56,627 nt of DNA, from positions 10,062 to 66,688 of the forward strand of contig LUVW01000004.1 of the NCBI GenBank assembly GCA_001661515.1, read 5' to 3'. Position 1 is the first letter of the stretch; every line of letters starts with the position of its first letter. Made by a program: the position numbers and the translations under genes. This document shows, piece by piece, positions 10,691 to 21,414 of this stretch. Source of the stretch: Capniomyces stellatus (taxonomy: Eukaryota; Kickxellomycota; Harpellomycetes; Harpellales; Legeriomycetaceae). The notes below the pieces were generated by a model. It did no database searches. It saw only the letters and a list, made by a program, of their open reading frames with translations, and had not been told where the DNA came from.

Positions 10691-12135
10691 ATGGCTGAGA
10701 CACAGCTTTCAACAGCGTTCCCATTCCCTCCGGATCATTATGTATTTTTTACGAAAACAAATTTGTCTCGGGTTAAAGCGAATGAGAATGATGCTTTAAT
10801 TGATGAAGAGTTGAAATATCTAGTGCCTCCTAAACCACCAAAAGGCGATGGATATATTACTTTTGGGAGAGTTCTATCAGTAAGCTTTTATGTTTTATTA
10901 TTACTCATTCACTTGGGTTTACTTTAAAGAGTATAGTAAGATTGTATAATTAATCGTCAAAGACACGAAAAGAAAAAAGAATGCTTTGGTGGCTTGTTCA
11001 TGTATCCAAATACAGTACAAAAATACATTTTTTTTAAATGCAGATTAGCAATGAGAAGAGCAAACTGGATGAACAAGTGACTAAGATTTTAGACGAATTT
11101 GAAAATGGTAAAAAAAAATATGGCAATCTAAACACCGCTATTATTGTTATGTTTTATCTGACCATCTTTTGATGATCGTGGGAAATACAGCAACTTATCT
11201 CAAATCCAAGCTGCTCTTATGTTTCTTTTTTGCTCTTATTTTTTGTTTAGATGACAATGAAAAAGCGCTAAGTAAATTGGTCTTAATGGTGACAAACGAA
11301 TACATCAGACTTTTGAGGATAGTAGTCGATGATCCGGATATTGTAAATTTATACCTTTTTTGTTAATACTGCAATAAACTGCCTGATACTAATACGATAT
11401 AATGTAGTGCAGTATAATATGATATAACGCGATATAATATGGTATAGTATGATTTTATTTTGCCCAGAACTGAACTTGTTGAGAATATGTATATATGTGT
11501 CAAAGCTAGGGTCACAGGTTGCAAAAATTCAAGGCATATTTTCAAATATATCGACACTAGTTAATAGCTACAGGTCCCATCAGGTAATTTTTATATCAAC
11601 ATCAACATCAAAATCGATACCGATACCGATGTATGTCAAGATAATAGTGCTGTTTTAACTAGGATTAGCGTAGATTATGAAGCTATTTTACGTTTTTAAT
11701 GGATAGGCAAAGGTGACATTGAAGCTGATTATGAATCAACAGTTGGAAAATAGCCAATTGATAAAAGAAGAGCTGAGAAGGTATTTTATTTATAAACATT
11801 TGCACTCTTGAAAAACTAATTGGCTTCAACTTTGCGATTCTTCAATTGCTGTAACAATTTTTATGCCATTGCATAGGATTAGAGAAGATTTAATCTCTGA
11901 GCTGAATGAGGCTAAAAGGCAAACGTACAATACTGCAATGTGTATATTACCCAAAGAAGAGAGAACATCATTTATGCCAAACCCATCGACTTCTAGCGAT
12001 GATATTAATGTCTTTAGGGAAGAGTATGTGAGTGAAAAGAGAGAGAGTACAGCCACACTTGCCGAGTTTAAGGGTAGTGGCGGGGATATACATATCAGAG
12101 AAAGCTGGGCTGAATTATTTGACCAAATGTTGTGA
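10691..12135 (+). CDS. MED7: Mediator complex subunit 7
   Basis: Six exons reconstructed from phase: 10691-10879, 11044-11107, 11251-11342, 11518-11583, 11707-11780 and 11877-12135, giving 247 residues. Family marks are the N-terminal FPFPPDHYVFFT block, the YLVPPKPP proline motif, and the helical core with STLVNSYRSHQ followed by AKVTLKLIMNQQ, matching the Med7 pattern of L-I-N-E/S-YR-HQAR-E-L. The C-terminal part (from about residue 165) continues the helical region. Med7 pairs with Med21 in the hinge of the Mediator middle module, linking transcription factors to RNA polymerase II. The introns are short (about 94-175 bases), and small exons of 64-92 bases are why no long frame covers the gene. 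The middle exon joins are the least certain part. Confidence 0.9.
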
Positions 12136-12959
12136 TTGTATACATTTGGTAAATCTTAAACTGTAGTGTACATTATTGTTGATGTGTTTTAACTAATAAA
12201 TTGTTTTTAACTAAAATATGCAAAAACTTTATCACCAATTGCCCAGTAGTGCGTTTGTTTAGTGTTGGCAAAAAAAGTACCGATTTACTTTATATGTTTC
12301 GTGAATACAGACGTAAACATCCGACAGTGCGCTCCTGTTTTTAGCCATTTGTTAAGCGTTGGCGAATAAAGTGCCGGTTTTTTTGTAATTGTATGGATGT
12401 TTTTCCAAGGTTCTATAACAACTGATACTGAGTTGTGCTCGGATAGATTGCCATTGCTATCATGGCTTTGTATAATAACACACTCGAGCATATGTCTATG
12501 TCTATTTCTATGTCTTTAATGTGTGTGTACAAATTAACAGCATTTTCAATCCCAATATTGCGTGGGTGTAAAATAAAATATCAACACTTTTTTTTTGTGT
12601 TTACACTGCTGGATTTTACGTGGTTTATTTATAGTGATTTAATCTATTCTAGATCATACTCCAAGCACACTCAGCTACTTATATAAAGATCACTACGATT
12701 GAATAGAATAGGTGATATAGTGATAAGCAATAAAACAATGAAAATAATATAAAATAATAAAAGGTATATAGTATAGTAAACATATTTAACGGAACGAAAA
12801 TAGATCTATGACGCTACAAAGCTTGTTATATGCAAGTTTGGGTAACATCGAACAAGGCTTAAGGTTAAACCAACATAGATATAGATACATCAGGAATATG
12901 ATAGGTTCAACATATTACTATGTACGTCTATATTAGAGTTCCGAGTTGGTCACGTCAAG
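12136..12959. other. Convergent intergenic region
   Basis: 3' flanks of MED7 and Thr-rich gene B. Short open frames at 12285-12491 and 12462-12686 do not look coding. No element recognised. Confidence 0.55.
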
Positions 12960-15428
12960 CTAGTTTTTAGTTTTCGTTGCTTCACAAGGGAAGATGGTTT
13001 TGATGTTAGTGTGGGTAATGGTTACAGGAATTGTGACCTTCAATGTCCTAGTCTTGCTTCTTAACTTAGTATTAGTCACAGTAACCTTAATGTTGACTTT
13101 CTTTGTTGAGGTAACAAGCTTTGTATGTACATTTTCTTTGGTCTTGGTGACTGATTTGGTTGAGGTGCTAGTGACGGTCTTGGTGATCTTCACAGTTGTT
13201 GGAACACATCGAGAAATAGTCCTAGTGTGTGTTTTGGTAGTCGTTGTTCTGGAGTTTATGTTGTTTGTAATAGTAATATTTTTGGTAGTTGTGCTGGTAG
13301 TAAACTTAGAGATGGTTCTAGTCTTGGTAGTGCTTATGTTGAAAGTCTTGGTCAATGTTGTTCTGGTAGTTGTGTCCATTGTAACAGTCTGTGTAATAGT
13401 CGCTGTCCCATTTCCTAACACATGTGTGGATGTTACTGTTCTTGTTCTTGTTCTAGTAGTTGTTCGAGTTCTGGTTCTGACAACCGTGGATGTACTGGTG
13501 ATAGTATTGGTCTTTGTAAAAATGTTGGAGATGGTAGCTGTCAAAGTTTTTGTTGTAGACCTCATATCTACTATTACTTTAGTGGTTGTGCGGGTATTTG
13601 TAATAGTTCTGGTGGCGGTAATATGAGAGACATCGGTTTGATTTATAGTAATCGTTCTTGTTACAGTTGGTTTTAAGGTAGAAGTCACTGTTTTCGTTGA
13701 AGACTTTGTAGTAGTTACTGATTTAGTTATGGTGGACTTAATAGTTGGTCTGAGCGTAATGGTTGTTGTTTTGCTTCTGGTTCTTGTTGTAGTGCTTGTC
13801 TTATGAACTGTATTGGTTTTCAAACTTGTAATTCTATAAGTTTTTTTAACAGTGACATCCGTAAACACGGTTTTTTTGGTATTGGTTGTCTTTGTTGATG
13901 TTGTGCTGATGTGGAAAGTAAGAGTAGCTGTCTTCTTTCTGGTATTAGTTTTTGTCTTTGTTGAAGTCGAGGTTCTAGTAAGAGTGGTGGTGAGGATTAC
14001 TTTTTTGATAACTGTAGTTGACAAAGTTACCGATTTGGTAGTAACTTTTGATATTACAGGCCTTTCAATCACAGTTATCCTGGTTGGCACGGATACAGTT
14101 CTTATTTTTGTCAAAGTCGACGTTCTTCTTCTCACACTGGTTGTTGTGGTTACTTGTGTTATTGTTGAGGTTTTTGTTTTTCTTGTAGTTTCAGTAACCG
14201 AAATTGTTTTGGAAACATACTTTTTATCTTTAATCTTGATAGTGTTTGTAAGGGTTGTAACACGTGTAGCTCTGATGCACTTTGTGGAGCAGTTTTTCTT
14301 TGTTGTCACTATTGTGCTGGTGGTTGTAACTTTTTCTAAAATTTTTGTGGTGGCTGTAGTCTTCCTTGTGCTTGTCACCCTTGTTCTCTTTGTTGTTAAC
14401 TCGATTTTCTTTGTTGTTGTTGTTTTTGTTATTTCTGCGGTTTCGTATTTTGTTATTTGAGGGTAGCACTTGCTGTATTTTCCATACTGGTCTTTCATGT
14501 TCTTACGAAGCGATTTAATTTCATTCCTTTTGTCAATAATAGCCTTCTTATTTTTCTCTCTCAGCTCTTCAAGCTTCTTTTCAAACAGCTTTCTCAACTT
14601 TTCAAGCCTGTCAGCTTTTGATGGGGTTTCGTGCACATTAACAACGCCGGCTTTAGTGGTTATTACTGGTGGCGGAATTCCCGTGCTTGCGTTTTCCACT
14701 CCTCTCAACACTTTTGATGTGGCATTTGGCAGACTGGCTAAAACTGAAGACTCCTTCTTGCGCTTTTTAACCTTGGAATAGTCTATCTTTGGTGACTTGA
14801 TACCTATCATTCGTCTATTTTCCCCCTTTTTTATATCCACTGGGTCAGTTAGTAGCTCCTTGGCTTGGATTTTACTTTTGCCTGTCATAGCTTTTGCTTT
14901 TGGACGCTTAGCCAATTTCTTGTTTCTCTCCACTCTTTTGATTTTAGGAGACTTAATACCAACCATCTTCCTAGACACCTCTTTACCTTTATTTGCTTTT
15001 TTGATACTTGATGCTTTGACCTTTGGCACTTTGGTATTTATGACTTTGGCACCACTAATTTTGTTTGTTTTGAGTGGTGTCTGAGAATCTGCAACTGATT
15101 TGCTGCCGATTTTATTCCCCAGTTCGGGTGTCTTGGTAAGTAAATTGCTCTTATTACCTTGAACCAGGTCCAGTAGTTCTAAATTTGACGCCTCGTAGCC
15201 ATCAGATTCTACGTTATTGGGATTATTTACTTCATACCATTCATTTGGGCGAGAGTTTTGATCACGCACATCTCTAAAGTTGATTTTGTTATAACTGTCC
15301 TCGCCATTAAGCTTGTGGTTTTGAATGTCTTTATGCTCAATTTTACCTGACCCCGTAAACCCGTGAATAGGCTTTAGCTGAGCAACAATTATAGCTAAGC
15401 TAGCCAAGTTGGCCAATACCTTTACCAT
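12960..15428 (-). CDS. Secreted basic Thr-rich protein (paralogue B)
   Basis: 822 residues when started at the ATG at 15428. The frame extends upstream into the repeat arm but only with a TTG, and this ATG is followed directly by a good signal peptide (ends near HGF). Residues about 25-260 are hydrophilic and Lys-rich, with a repeated basic KM[VI]GIKSPKI element (two copies, about 155-220). A coiled coil follows (about 270-315), then KCY (Cys about 320), then roughly 490 residues of Thr alternating with Lys/Arg and Val/Ile/Ser, and a final PC motif (Cys815). It shares the whole plan with the gene at 869-2779 but has diverged strongly in sequence and has a longer N-terminal region. The upstream flank is nearly identical between the two. 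A secreted structural or adhesive role is inferred. Confidence 0.85.
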   Translation of the reverse strand: MVKVLANLASLAIIVAQLKPIHGFTGSGKIEHKDIQNHKLNGEDSYNKINFRDVRDQNSRPNEWYEVNNPNNVESDGYEASNLELLDLVQGNKSNLLTKTPELGNKIGSKSVADSQTPLKTNKISGAKVINTKVPKVKASSIKKANKGKEVSRKMVGIKSPKIKRVERNKKLAKRPKAKAMTGKSKIQAKELLTDPVDIKKGENRRMIGIKSPKIDYSKVKKRKKESSVLASLPNATSKVLRGVENASTGIPPPVITTKAGVVNVHETPSKADRLEKLRKLFEKKLEELREKNKKAIIDKRNEIKSLRKNMKDQYGKYSKCYPQITKYETAEITKTTTTKKIELTTKRTRVTSTRKTTATTKILEKVTTTSTIVTTKKNCSTKCIRATRVTTLTNTIKIKDKKYVSKTISVTETTRKTKTSTITQVTTTTSVRRRTSTLTKIRTVSVPTRITVIERPVISKVTTKSVTLSTTVIKKVILTTTLTRTSTSTKTKTNTRKKTATLTFHISTTSTKTTNTKKTVFTDVTVKKTYRITSLKTNTVHKTSTTTRTRSKTTTITLRPTIKSTITKSVTTTKSSTKTVTSTLKPTVTRTITINQTDVSHITATRTITNTRTTTKVIVDMRSTTKTLTATISNIFTKTNTITSTSTVVRTRTRTTTRTRTRTVTSTHVLGNGTATITQTVTMDTTTRTTLTKTFNISTTKTRTISKFTTSTTTKNITITNNINSRTTTTKTHTRTISRCVPTTVKITKTVTSTSTKSVTKTKENVHTKLVTSTKKVNIKVTVTNTKLRSKTRTLKVTIPVTITHTNIKTIFPCEATKTKN

Positions 15429-15432
15429 TGTA

Positions 15433-16279
15433 ATACTTTGCTTAGTTTTGGCAAAATGGACCAAGTCTTTAGAACTACTCGAAAAGATAAAATAGAGTTT
15501 ATAGCTAGTGTAGTTTTTGAAAGTTGGAAACGATTCTATATAGACGTGTATGGGCGTATATACGTATTTTTATGTATCTGTATCTGTATTTTTATGTATT
15601 TGTATCTACGTATTTGTATCTGTATTTTTATCTGCGTATCTGTATCTGCGTATTTGTATCCGAGTATTCGTGTGTGTCTATGTCAAAAGTGTTTTTAGTC
15701 TTTATTCCAGAGCCTGATATTTATATCTAGCCTTTATCCATCAATCTTGCTTTGCCCACACTACTAATTTGGATTTGGTCTGCTACATTATCCAAGTGAA
15801 TTTACTGTTCCATTTTTAATATAAGCTAATGTAGTGCAATGTAATAAGCGATTTGCACTGTGTATTGTTTGAGCACCAACTTGCAGCTCAAAAATGATAG
15901 TAGTAAGACAACATCAGTTCACGCAAACAGCCTGCATAGCCATAAGCTTGGTTTAGAACCCACTGAATGATGGATCCGCGCTCAAAAAATAAAAAGGCAG
16001 ATATTGTTTTACTTTGTCTATCATTTTACTGCCCTGTGCCCCTGTTGTGTTTCATTTGTCATTTGCTTCTAGATAGCACTAGGATATGCGAATAGGCATA
16101 ATCTTGCAAATACATTGCTGCTGTGATTTGTAAAGCTTTGATCGACACAAATCAAAATAAAAGACTAAGAGCAATAAATAGATGCAAGATTTTAGCAATA
16201 AAAAATGCAGACTAAAGACACATTCCAATAATAAAATTGTTTTTTTTTGAGGATCGACTTTTACTTTTTACACTGCCTT
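15433..16279. repeat. Inverted repeat, right arm (promoter/5' flank of Thr-rich gene B)
   Basis: Reverse complement of 1-847 with three substitutions (15519, 15590, 15803) and no gaps. The arm ends four bases upstream of the ATG of gene B, so the repeat covers essentially its entire leader and promoter. The paired arm begins at the window edge, so whether identity continues beyond 16279 cannot be judged here. Confidence 0.97.
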
Positions 16280-16740
16280 GCTTCTATTTTGCCACTTTGT
16301 GTTTAAAAGAACGTGTCTAGGGTGCTGTGGTAATATTAGGCTTTGATTGTAATAGCCAAGCATGATATATATAATATATATCGATCGGCATCTAGGCCTT
16401 GCCTTTAGAGCTATTGGCTTGGCTGTTTGAGACTTCAACGAACTAGCCAAGCGATTAATTAATTGTCTAATTAATTGACTGGCTGGCTAAATGATTAATT
16501 CGTTAATTAATTAATATGGCAGTCCAAAAATAAATTAGCATATCAACATACTAATATATAGACACATTAATGAAATGTTTAAATCACAAAGGCTGTATGT
16601 ACTTGGATATGATCTAGGTTTTGCTAGAATATACTCAAGCTAAATAATTGTAAATAGCCGAAAGATAGAAAAAGGACATATAGCGCAAAGTGAAGAAAAT
16701 ACTCACTACCAAGGATCACTCGATATACAGAAAAGCACGA

Positions 16741-16791
16741 GGCAGCAACTCGGCAGCAACTCGGCAGCAACTCGGCAGCAACTCGGCAGTA
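16741..16791. repeat. 11-bp tandem repeat
   Basis: The unit GGCAGCAACTC is repeated about four and a half times without change. No gene spans it. Confidence 0.9.
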
Positions 16792-16916
16792 ATAAAATGT
16801 GCAGATCGGCAATCAAGTGCTTCGTTTTGTTTTGTTTTGTTCTGTTTCACTTTTGTTCTTGTGCTTTTGTTTTGTTCCATCTCTGTTCTTGTATTTTTGT
16901 CTCACTTTTGTTCTTA

Positions 16917-16973
16917 TTTTTGTTTTTATACTTTGTTTTTGTTTTTATACTTTGTTTTTGTTTTTACACTTTG
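16917..16973. repeat. 19-bp T-rich tandem repeat
   Basis: Three consecutive copies of a 19-base unit consisting of T-runs, a G and TATACTTTG. The third copy has one substitution. Confidence 0.85.
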
Positions 16974-17982
16974 ATTGACGAAATTGACACGGTCTTTTTA
17001 GAAAAACTAGTTGTGGTTGTATGCTGACTCAAGTACATGCTTTTATACACAATATCTTGCCATTTAAGAAGGTGATTTGTACGACTATGTACATCAAGTA
17101 TACACAATATATACAACAAAGTGGATCAGGTTCCACGTATTTTTTTGCCATTTTTTTCTCTTTTTTTTCGGATGGCTACATGTTTATTTATTCATGTGGG
17201 GTTTTGGAAACATAACCAACACAACAAAACTTATGGCACTAAACAGTATTATAAAAAAACACTGTAACTACATGTCATTATCATATTGGACAGCAAATGT
17301 AAGATGGTGTAGGTAGGCATGTAACTGAGCGGGTGATCAAAAGAGCTACTGTTTAGTTTTTGCATTTGTGATGATTGGGCTGTCGGTAAACTGTTCCAGT
17401 CACTTACAATGTGTGTTTTTGTTTGTCTGGTATATCGACAACGAAAGCAGTAAATCAAAGTATAAAAACTATGCTACACAACATTTCTATTCCAGAACGC
17501 TTAATACCCTCCCCCCCGTTTACTAATAACCCTACGATCTATAGATTGAGACAAATTAGATTGTTTCGTCTTCTCTACTAGTTTTGTGGTGTACTGGCTT
17601 AAGAAGGGTCGCTCATCATTTCTGTACGGGTATTATCAGTTACTTGGATTGTATCTGAGTGTGTTTGATTTGGTAACTTAATTGCCAACCCGTTATTTAG
17701 AAAACAAAACTCGGTTATGCTTATTGTAACTATGGCAATAATCAAAATAACTGTTTGTCCATATTGAATACATATATTATATTAATGAAGTAAAAAAGCA
17801 AAGTAAAAAGGGTAGGCAAAATTACTTTAAAATATTGTGTGGGGAGAAAGGAGAGAAGGCTATGGAATTTGGTGTCCCAAGGTAAAAATATAATGTAAAA
17901 AAGGCTTCCCACGTTTTAAAAACGGTAATGTTCATAATAAAAACAAAGGTTGAAAAGAAAGGAGGAAGGTAGTAAGAATGGA

Positions 17983-19881
17983 TTATTCACTATTGTGGCG
18001 GACAAAATGGTTTACAGCTTCAAAGACAGGGTCGGCAACAAGTCTATAGGAATCAACTTTAATTCCAGACTTCTCAATACGGGACAGAACGTCATCGCGG
18101 TAGTTTTGAGACTTGACAATAACGCTTCCAGCCAATACCAGGTTGGTTGAGGTGGCGTTATGGCGTTTTACAAGGGAGATTATAAAGCTGGCAATATCGC
18201 GAGATCCAGCATTTACAATATCAAGGGCGACTTTGTCGGCTTTCTCGTAGGCAACCTCCAATACAAGTTCGGCCAATGAAGAAATGGCATTCTTTTGCTC
18301 TTCAGGAGACTTGGAGCGGATGAAAGCCACAAATTCCAATCTGGTTCTGGCGCCCCACTTTTTACAAACAGCTTCAGTGAGCAGGGTGGAAGGACCAGCC
18401 TTTTCCAAATCCAAGGAGACAGCCTTTATGCACTGAGTTCCCAAAAACAAGCCAGATCCTTGGTCGCCCAAAACAGGTCCCCAACCTCCGCTGATGTCAA
18501 CAGTTCCGTCGGCAAGCATTCCGAGGGCAACGCTTCCTGTTCCTGAGATTACAGAAATAGATAGGCTTTCTGGTGTTGATACAGGCAGGGAAACAGAGAT
18601 CAAATCAATGTCAGCAGTGATAATGACTTCAGGTGAGATGTGAGCAAGTCTTTTGTGGAGAGCTTTGCGTTTTGTTTCCTCTCCCATTCCTGCTAATCCC
18701 AACCAACTCTTGACTATAACCAAATCCTTTCTTCCGCTCTTGGCAATCTGGATTCCTTCTTCAATTCGGTTGACTATAACGTCCAAAGAATTGGTTGTGT
18801 TGTTTGTAGTTCCAACAATTCCCATTCCAATCTGTTCTCCTTTGGTGTTAACCAGTAGAATTCGGGTGTTGGTTCCTCCACCGTCTGTTACCATGTATAC
18901 TGGAACTTTGGCTGATTCTTCAACCTCTTCCTCCTTTTCTACTTGGCCTGTGGTTTTCTTGGCCTTGATTGCTTTAGCCAATACTCCCCCGTGTTCTGCC
19001 AACAGACTAGTTGCTTCTGGTGCATCGATTTTAGCCAACGCCATCAGAATAGCAATCTTTACTTCACCATTGCTCTTCTTCAGTGTATCTTGAGCCTCTT
19101 CCAATGTAATTCCGGCTATCTCATGGACAATCTTTGGTCCTCTCAAGCGAAGCTTCTCGTTGGTTGGTCTGAAGTCAACCATCAAGTTACTGTAGGTTTT
19201 GCCCAACTTTATCATGGCACCAGTACTAAGCATGTTAAGAACGAGCTTCTGTGCTGTTCCCGACTTCATTCTTGTTGATCCAGTAACTACTTCAGGCCCA
19301 ACATCTGGCGACAACAAAATGTCTGCATGGTCTTTGAGTAGTGAAACCGAGTTTGTTGACAACCCAATTGTCAATGCTCCCTTTTCTTTACCATAGTCGA
19401 TTGCCCCAATTACGTATGGTGTACGGCCACTGGCTGCAATTCCAACTACAATATCGTTTTCTGTGATATTAAGCTTTGCACAGTCCTCACGGCCAACCTC
19501 AGGCTTGTCCTCAACGTTTTCTTTGGCAGTCCTGATTGCCTCGTCACCTCCTGCCATGACTCCCACAACCTGGTCTGGGTGGGTGCTATAAGTTGGTGGA
19601 CATTCGCTGGCATCAAGCACTCCAAGTCTTCCGCTTGTACCGGCTCCAAAATACAAAAGTCTTCCCCCTTTTGCCATCCTCTCTGCAATTCCGTCAACAG
19701 CTATAACGATATTGTCCAAAATAGCCTCCACTGAATATGCAACTGTCTTGTCCTGGTTGTTGATCAAGGTAAGCATCTCAATCGTGGACATAGTGTCAAT
19801 GTTTGTTGACAATGGGTTTCTTGTCTCTGTGCTTAGCTTACTCAAAACTGAGTAAATTTCCGAGTTGTCGCTGGCCATCAT
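17983..19881 (-). CDS. MurQ-like SIS etherase fused to BadF/NAGK-type kinase
   Basis: Intronless, 632 residues, start at the first of two adjacent ATGs (19881 and 19878). Residues about 1-300 match N-acetylmuramic acid 6-phosphate etherase/glucokinase-regulator proteins: LSTETRNPLST near the N-terminus, the SIS sugar-phosphate loop FGAGTSGRLG, DASECPPT with the catalytic Glu, a second Glu in TAKENVED, and GSTRMKSGTAQK. After a charged EEEVEE linker, residues about 325-632 form an ASKHA kinase of the BadF/N-acetylglucosamine-kinase type, with TDGGGTNTR (phosphate-1) and SGTGSVALG followed by GGWGPVLGDQGSG (phosphate-2/adenosine). The predicted role is cleavage of the lactyl ether of MurNAc-6-phosphate plus phosphorylation of an amino sugar, i.e. 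recycling of bacterial wall sugars or sensing of phosphosugars. Similar fusions are annotated in fungi as glucokinase-regulator family. The substrate is inferred. Confidence 0.9.
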   Translation of the reverse strand: MMASDNSEIYSVLSKLSTETRNPLSTNIDTMSTIEMLTLINNQDKTVAYSVEAILDNIVIAVDGIAERMAKGGRLLYFGAGTSGRLGVLDASECPPTYSTHPDQVVGVMAGGDEAIRTAKENVEDKPEVGREDCAKLNITENDIVVGIAASGRTPYVIGAIDYGKEKGALTIGLSTNSVSLLKDHADILLSPDVGPEVVTGSTRMKSGTAQKLVLNMLSTGAMIKLGKTYSNLMVDFRPTNEKLRLRGPKIVHEIAGITLEEAQDTLKKSNGEVKIAILMALAKIDAPEATSLLAEHGGVLAKAIKAKKTTGQVEKEEEVEESAKVPVYMVTDGGGTNTRILLVNTKGEQIGMGIVGTTNNTTNSLDVIVNRIEEGIQIAKSGRKDLVIVKSWLGLAGMGEETKRKALHKRLAHISPEVIITADIDLISVSLPVSTPESLSISVISGTGSVALGMLADGTVDISGGWGPVLGDQGSGLFLGTQCIKAVSLDLEKAGPSTLLTEAVCKKWGARTRLEFVAFIRSKSPEEQKNAISSLAELVLEVAYEKADKVALDIVNAGSRDIASFIISLVKRHNATSTNLVLAGSVIVKSQNYRDDVLSRIEKSGIKVDSYRLVADPVFEAVNHFVRHNSE

Positions 19882-21366
19882 TTGTACTAAAACTGGTTGG
19901 TGGTGTTTTTTCTTTGTGAATAAAAGTCTAATATGTAAAGCTTAAAGTGCTACTTTTTTTTTCCTACTAAAGTTACTGACTTGATTGTGTATAGGCTAAT
20001 GTATAAATAATACTACAGTTCTGAATACCGTCAAGTTGGAATTATCAAAAATAATATTAATTGAATGCTTCAGATATATAATTGTTTGAAGTTTATACTT
20101 TTTTCTTGTTTATGGGTAGAACACTGTCAATTTATATATTCCAGATCTATTACCGTTTCTTTTTCCCTTTTTATCGCTTTTTTTATCCGAGTTAATGACC
20201 TTGCTTTTTTTTCTTTTGATGTTTTTTTTCTCTTTTAATGTTTTTTTTTTCCTTTTAATGTTTTTTTTTTCGTCCTTTCTTATTTCTGATTAATAATTCT
20301 TTTGACTTCTATAATGAATTTGAAAACCTTTTACTGCTTTTAGCCTTGATACAATATGGTAATTTGTAAATCAAAGTATAAACCTAACTATCGTTTTATC
20401 TTTTATCTCGCTTTATTATAGTACGCTTCACTTTTTTTATTTTCGTTTTTTTTCTCTTGAATGTTGGTTAACACCACTTCCCTTGACTGATTGATTGTGT
20501 TGGCAATTCTAAAAATCAGTTTGCTATTACCGCTTTAATTCAGCCTAAATCTAGCAAAAAAAAAACCAGCTTTTTTTTTTGTAAACCTAATTTACTTTGG
20601 GTTTTTATTGCCTTTTTTTTAAATATACTCAATTTAGACTTTCAAGTTTTTCTTTGTGTAATGGATTATATAATTAGTTTCAAAACTAGCTCCTATGAAT
20701 TCTGTTAATATGTCCGAATTTTTATCGATTGTTCGTTTCTGAATAAGGAATTACCAATTAAGCTTTTCAGCTATTATTGCTTTTTTTCTAACAACCTTTT
20801 ACAGCTTTTTTTAATTAATGAGGCTTCAGTTCAAGAACAGAGTGGGATTAAGGTAGTGGAATTAGAAATGTTAAATCCATACATTTGCAATTCAAGTACT
20901 CTAGATCATCAAGTAATAAGATTGGTTTTGAGATTTATTTTATTTAATTCAGGATTTTTTTATTTGCTAGAATTGGTCAAAAGAAAAATTGGGTTATGCC
21001 TAACATTTTATTTTGCTTTTTCCTCTCTTTGATTAGTTGAAATTTGATAGTTTACCTCTTATTAACACGGTTGTTTCGTTTTAGATACAAAATTAGATAA
21101 ATATTTATACAACGTATTTACTATTATCTTGGTTTTCATTCGCTTAATTAAATAACATTTCTTGTGCTGAGGGATCAGCTTGATTAAAATCCAAAATCAA
21201 AATTTTGCTCTGTAATTGTAATGATGACATTAGGGGGGGCTCTATAATACATCGAATTTTACTAATGCTCGGTTCCTGCAAATAACCTCGTTAATTTGGA
21301 AGAAAATTTATAACTTCTAGGCGCTTTTTTTGTATTGTTTAACTTACTATGCATCTTTAATTGGTA

Positions 21367-21414
21367 TTTTGAATGGCCCTTTGAATGGCTCTTTGAATGG
21401 TAGTTTGAATGGTT
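21367..21414. repeat. Short imperfect tandem repeat (TTTGAATGGCC type)
   Basis: Four near-copies of a unit of about 12 bases, TTTGAATGG plus three variable bases, run in tandem just before a small open frame. Confidence 0.7.

Larger units (their letters stand above)
16280..17982. other. Intergenic with short tandem repeats
   Basis: Spacer between the repeat arm and the MurQ-like gene. It contains AT-rich palindromic TTAATTAA strings (16453-16515), an 11-bp and a 19-bp tandem repeat listed separately, and a C-run near 17510. Small frames here are low-complexity and are not called as genes. Confidence 0.6.

Noticed and set aside
1..16279. Reading the inverted-repeat block as a DNA transposon with terminal inverted repeats
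   Set aside because: The interior holds ordinary genes (RPS7, MED7) and no transposase, arms of 847 bp coincide with promoters, and no target-site duplication can be checked because the left arm starts at the window edge.
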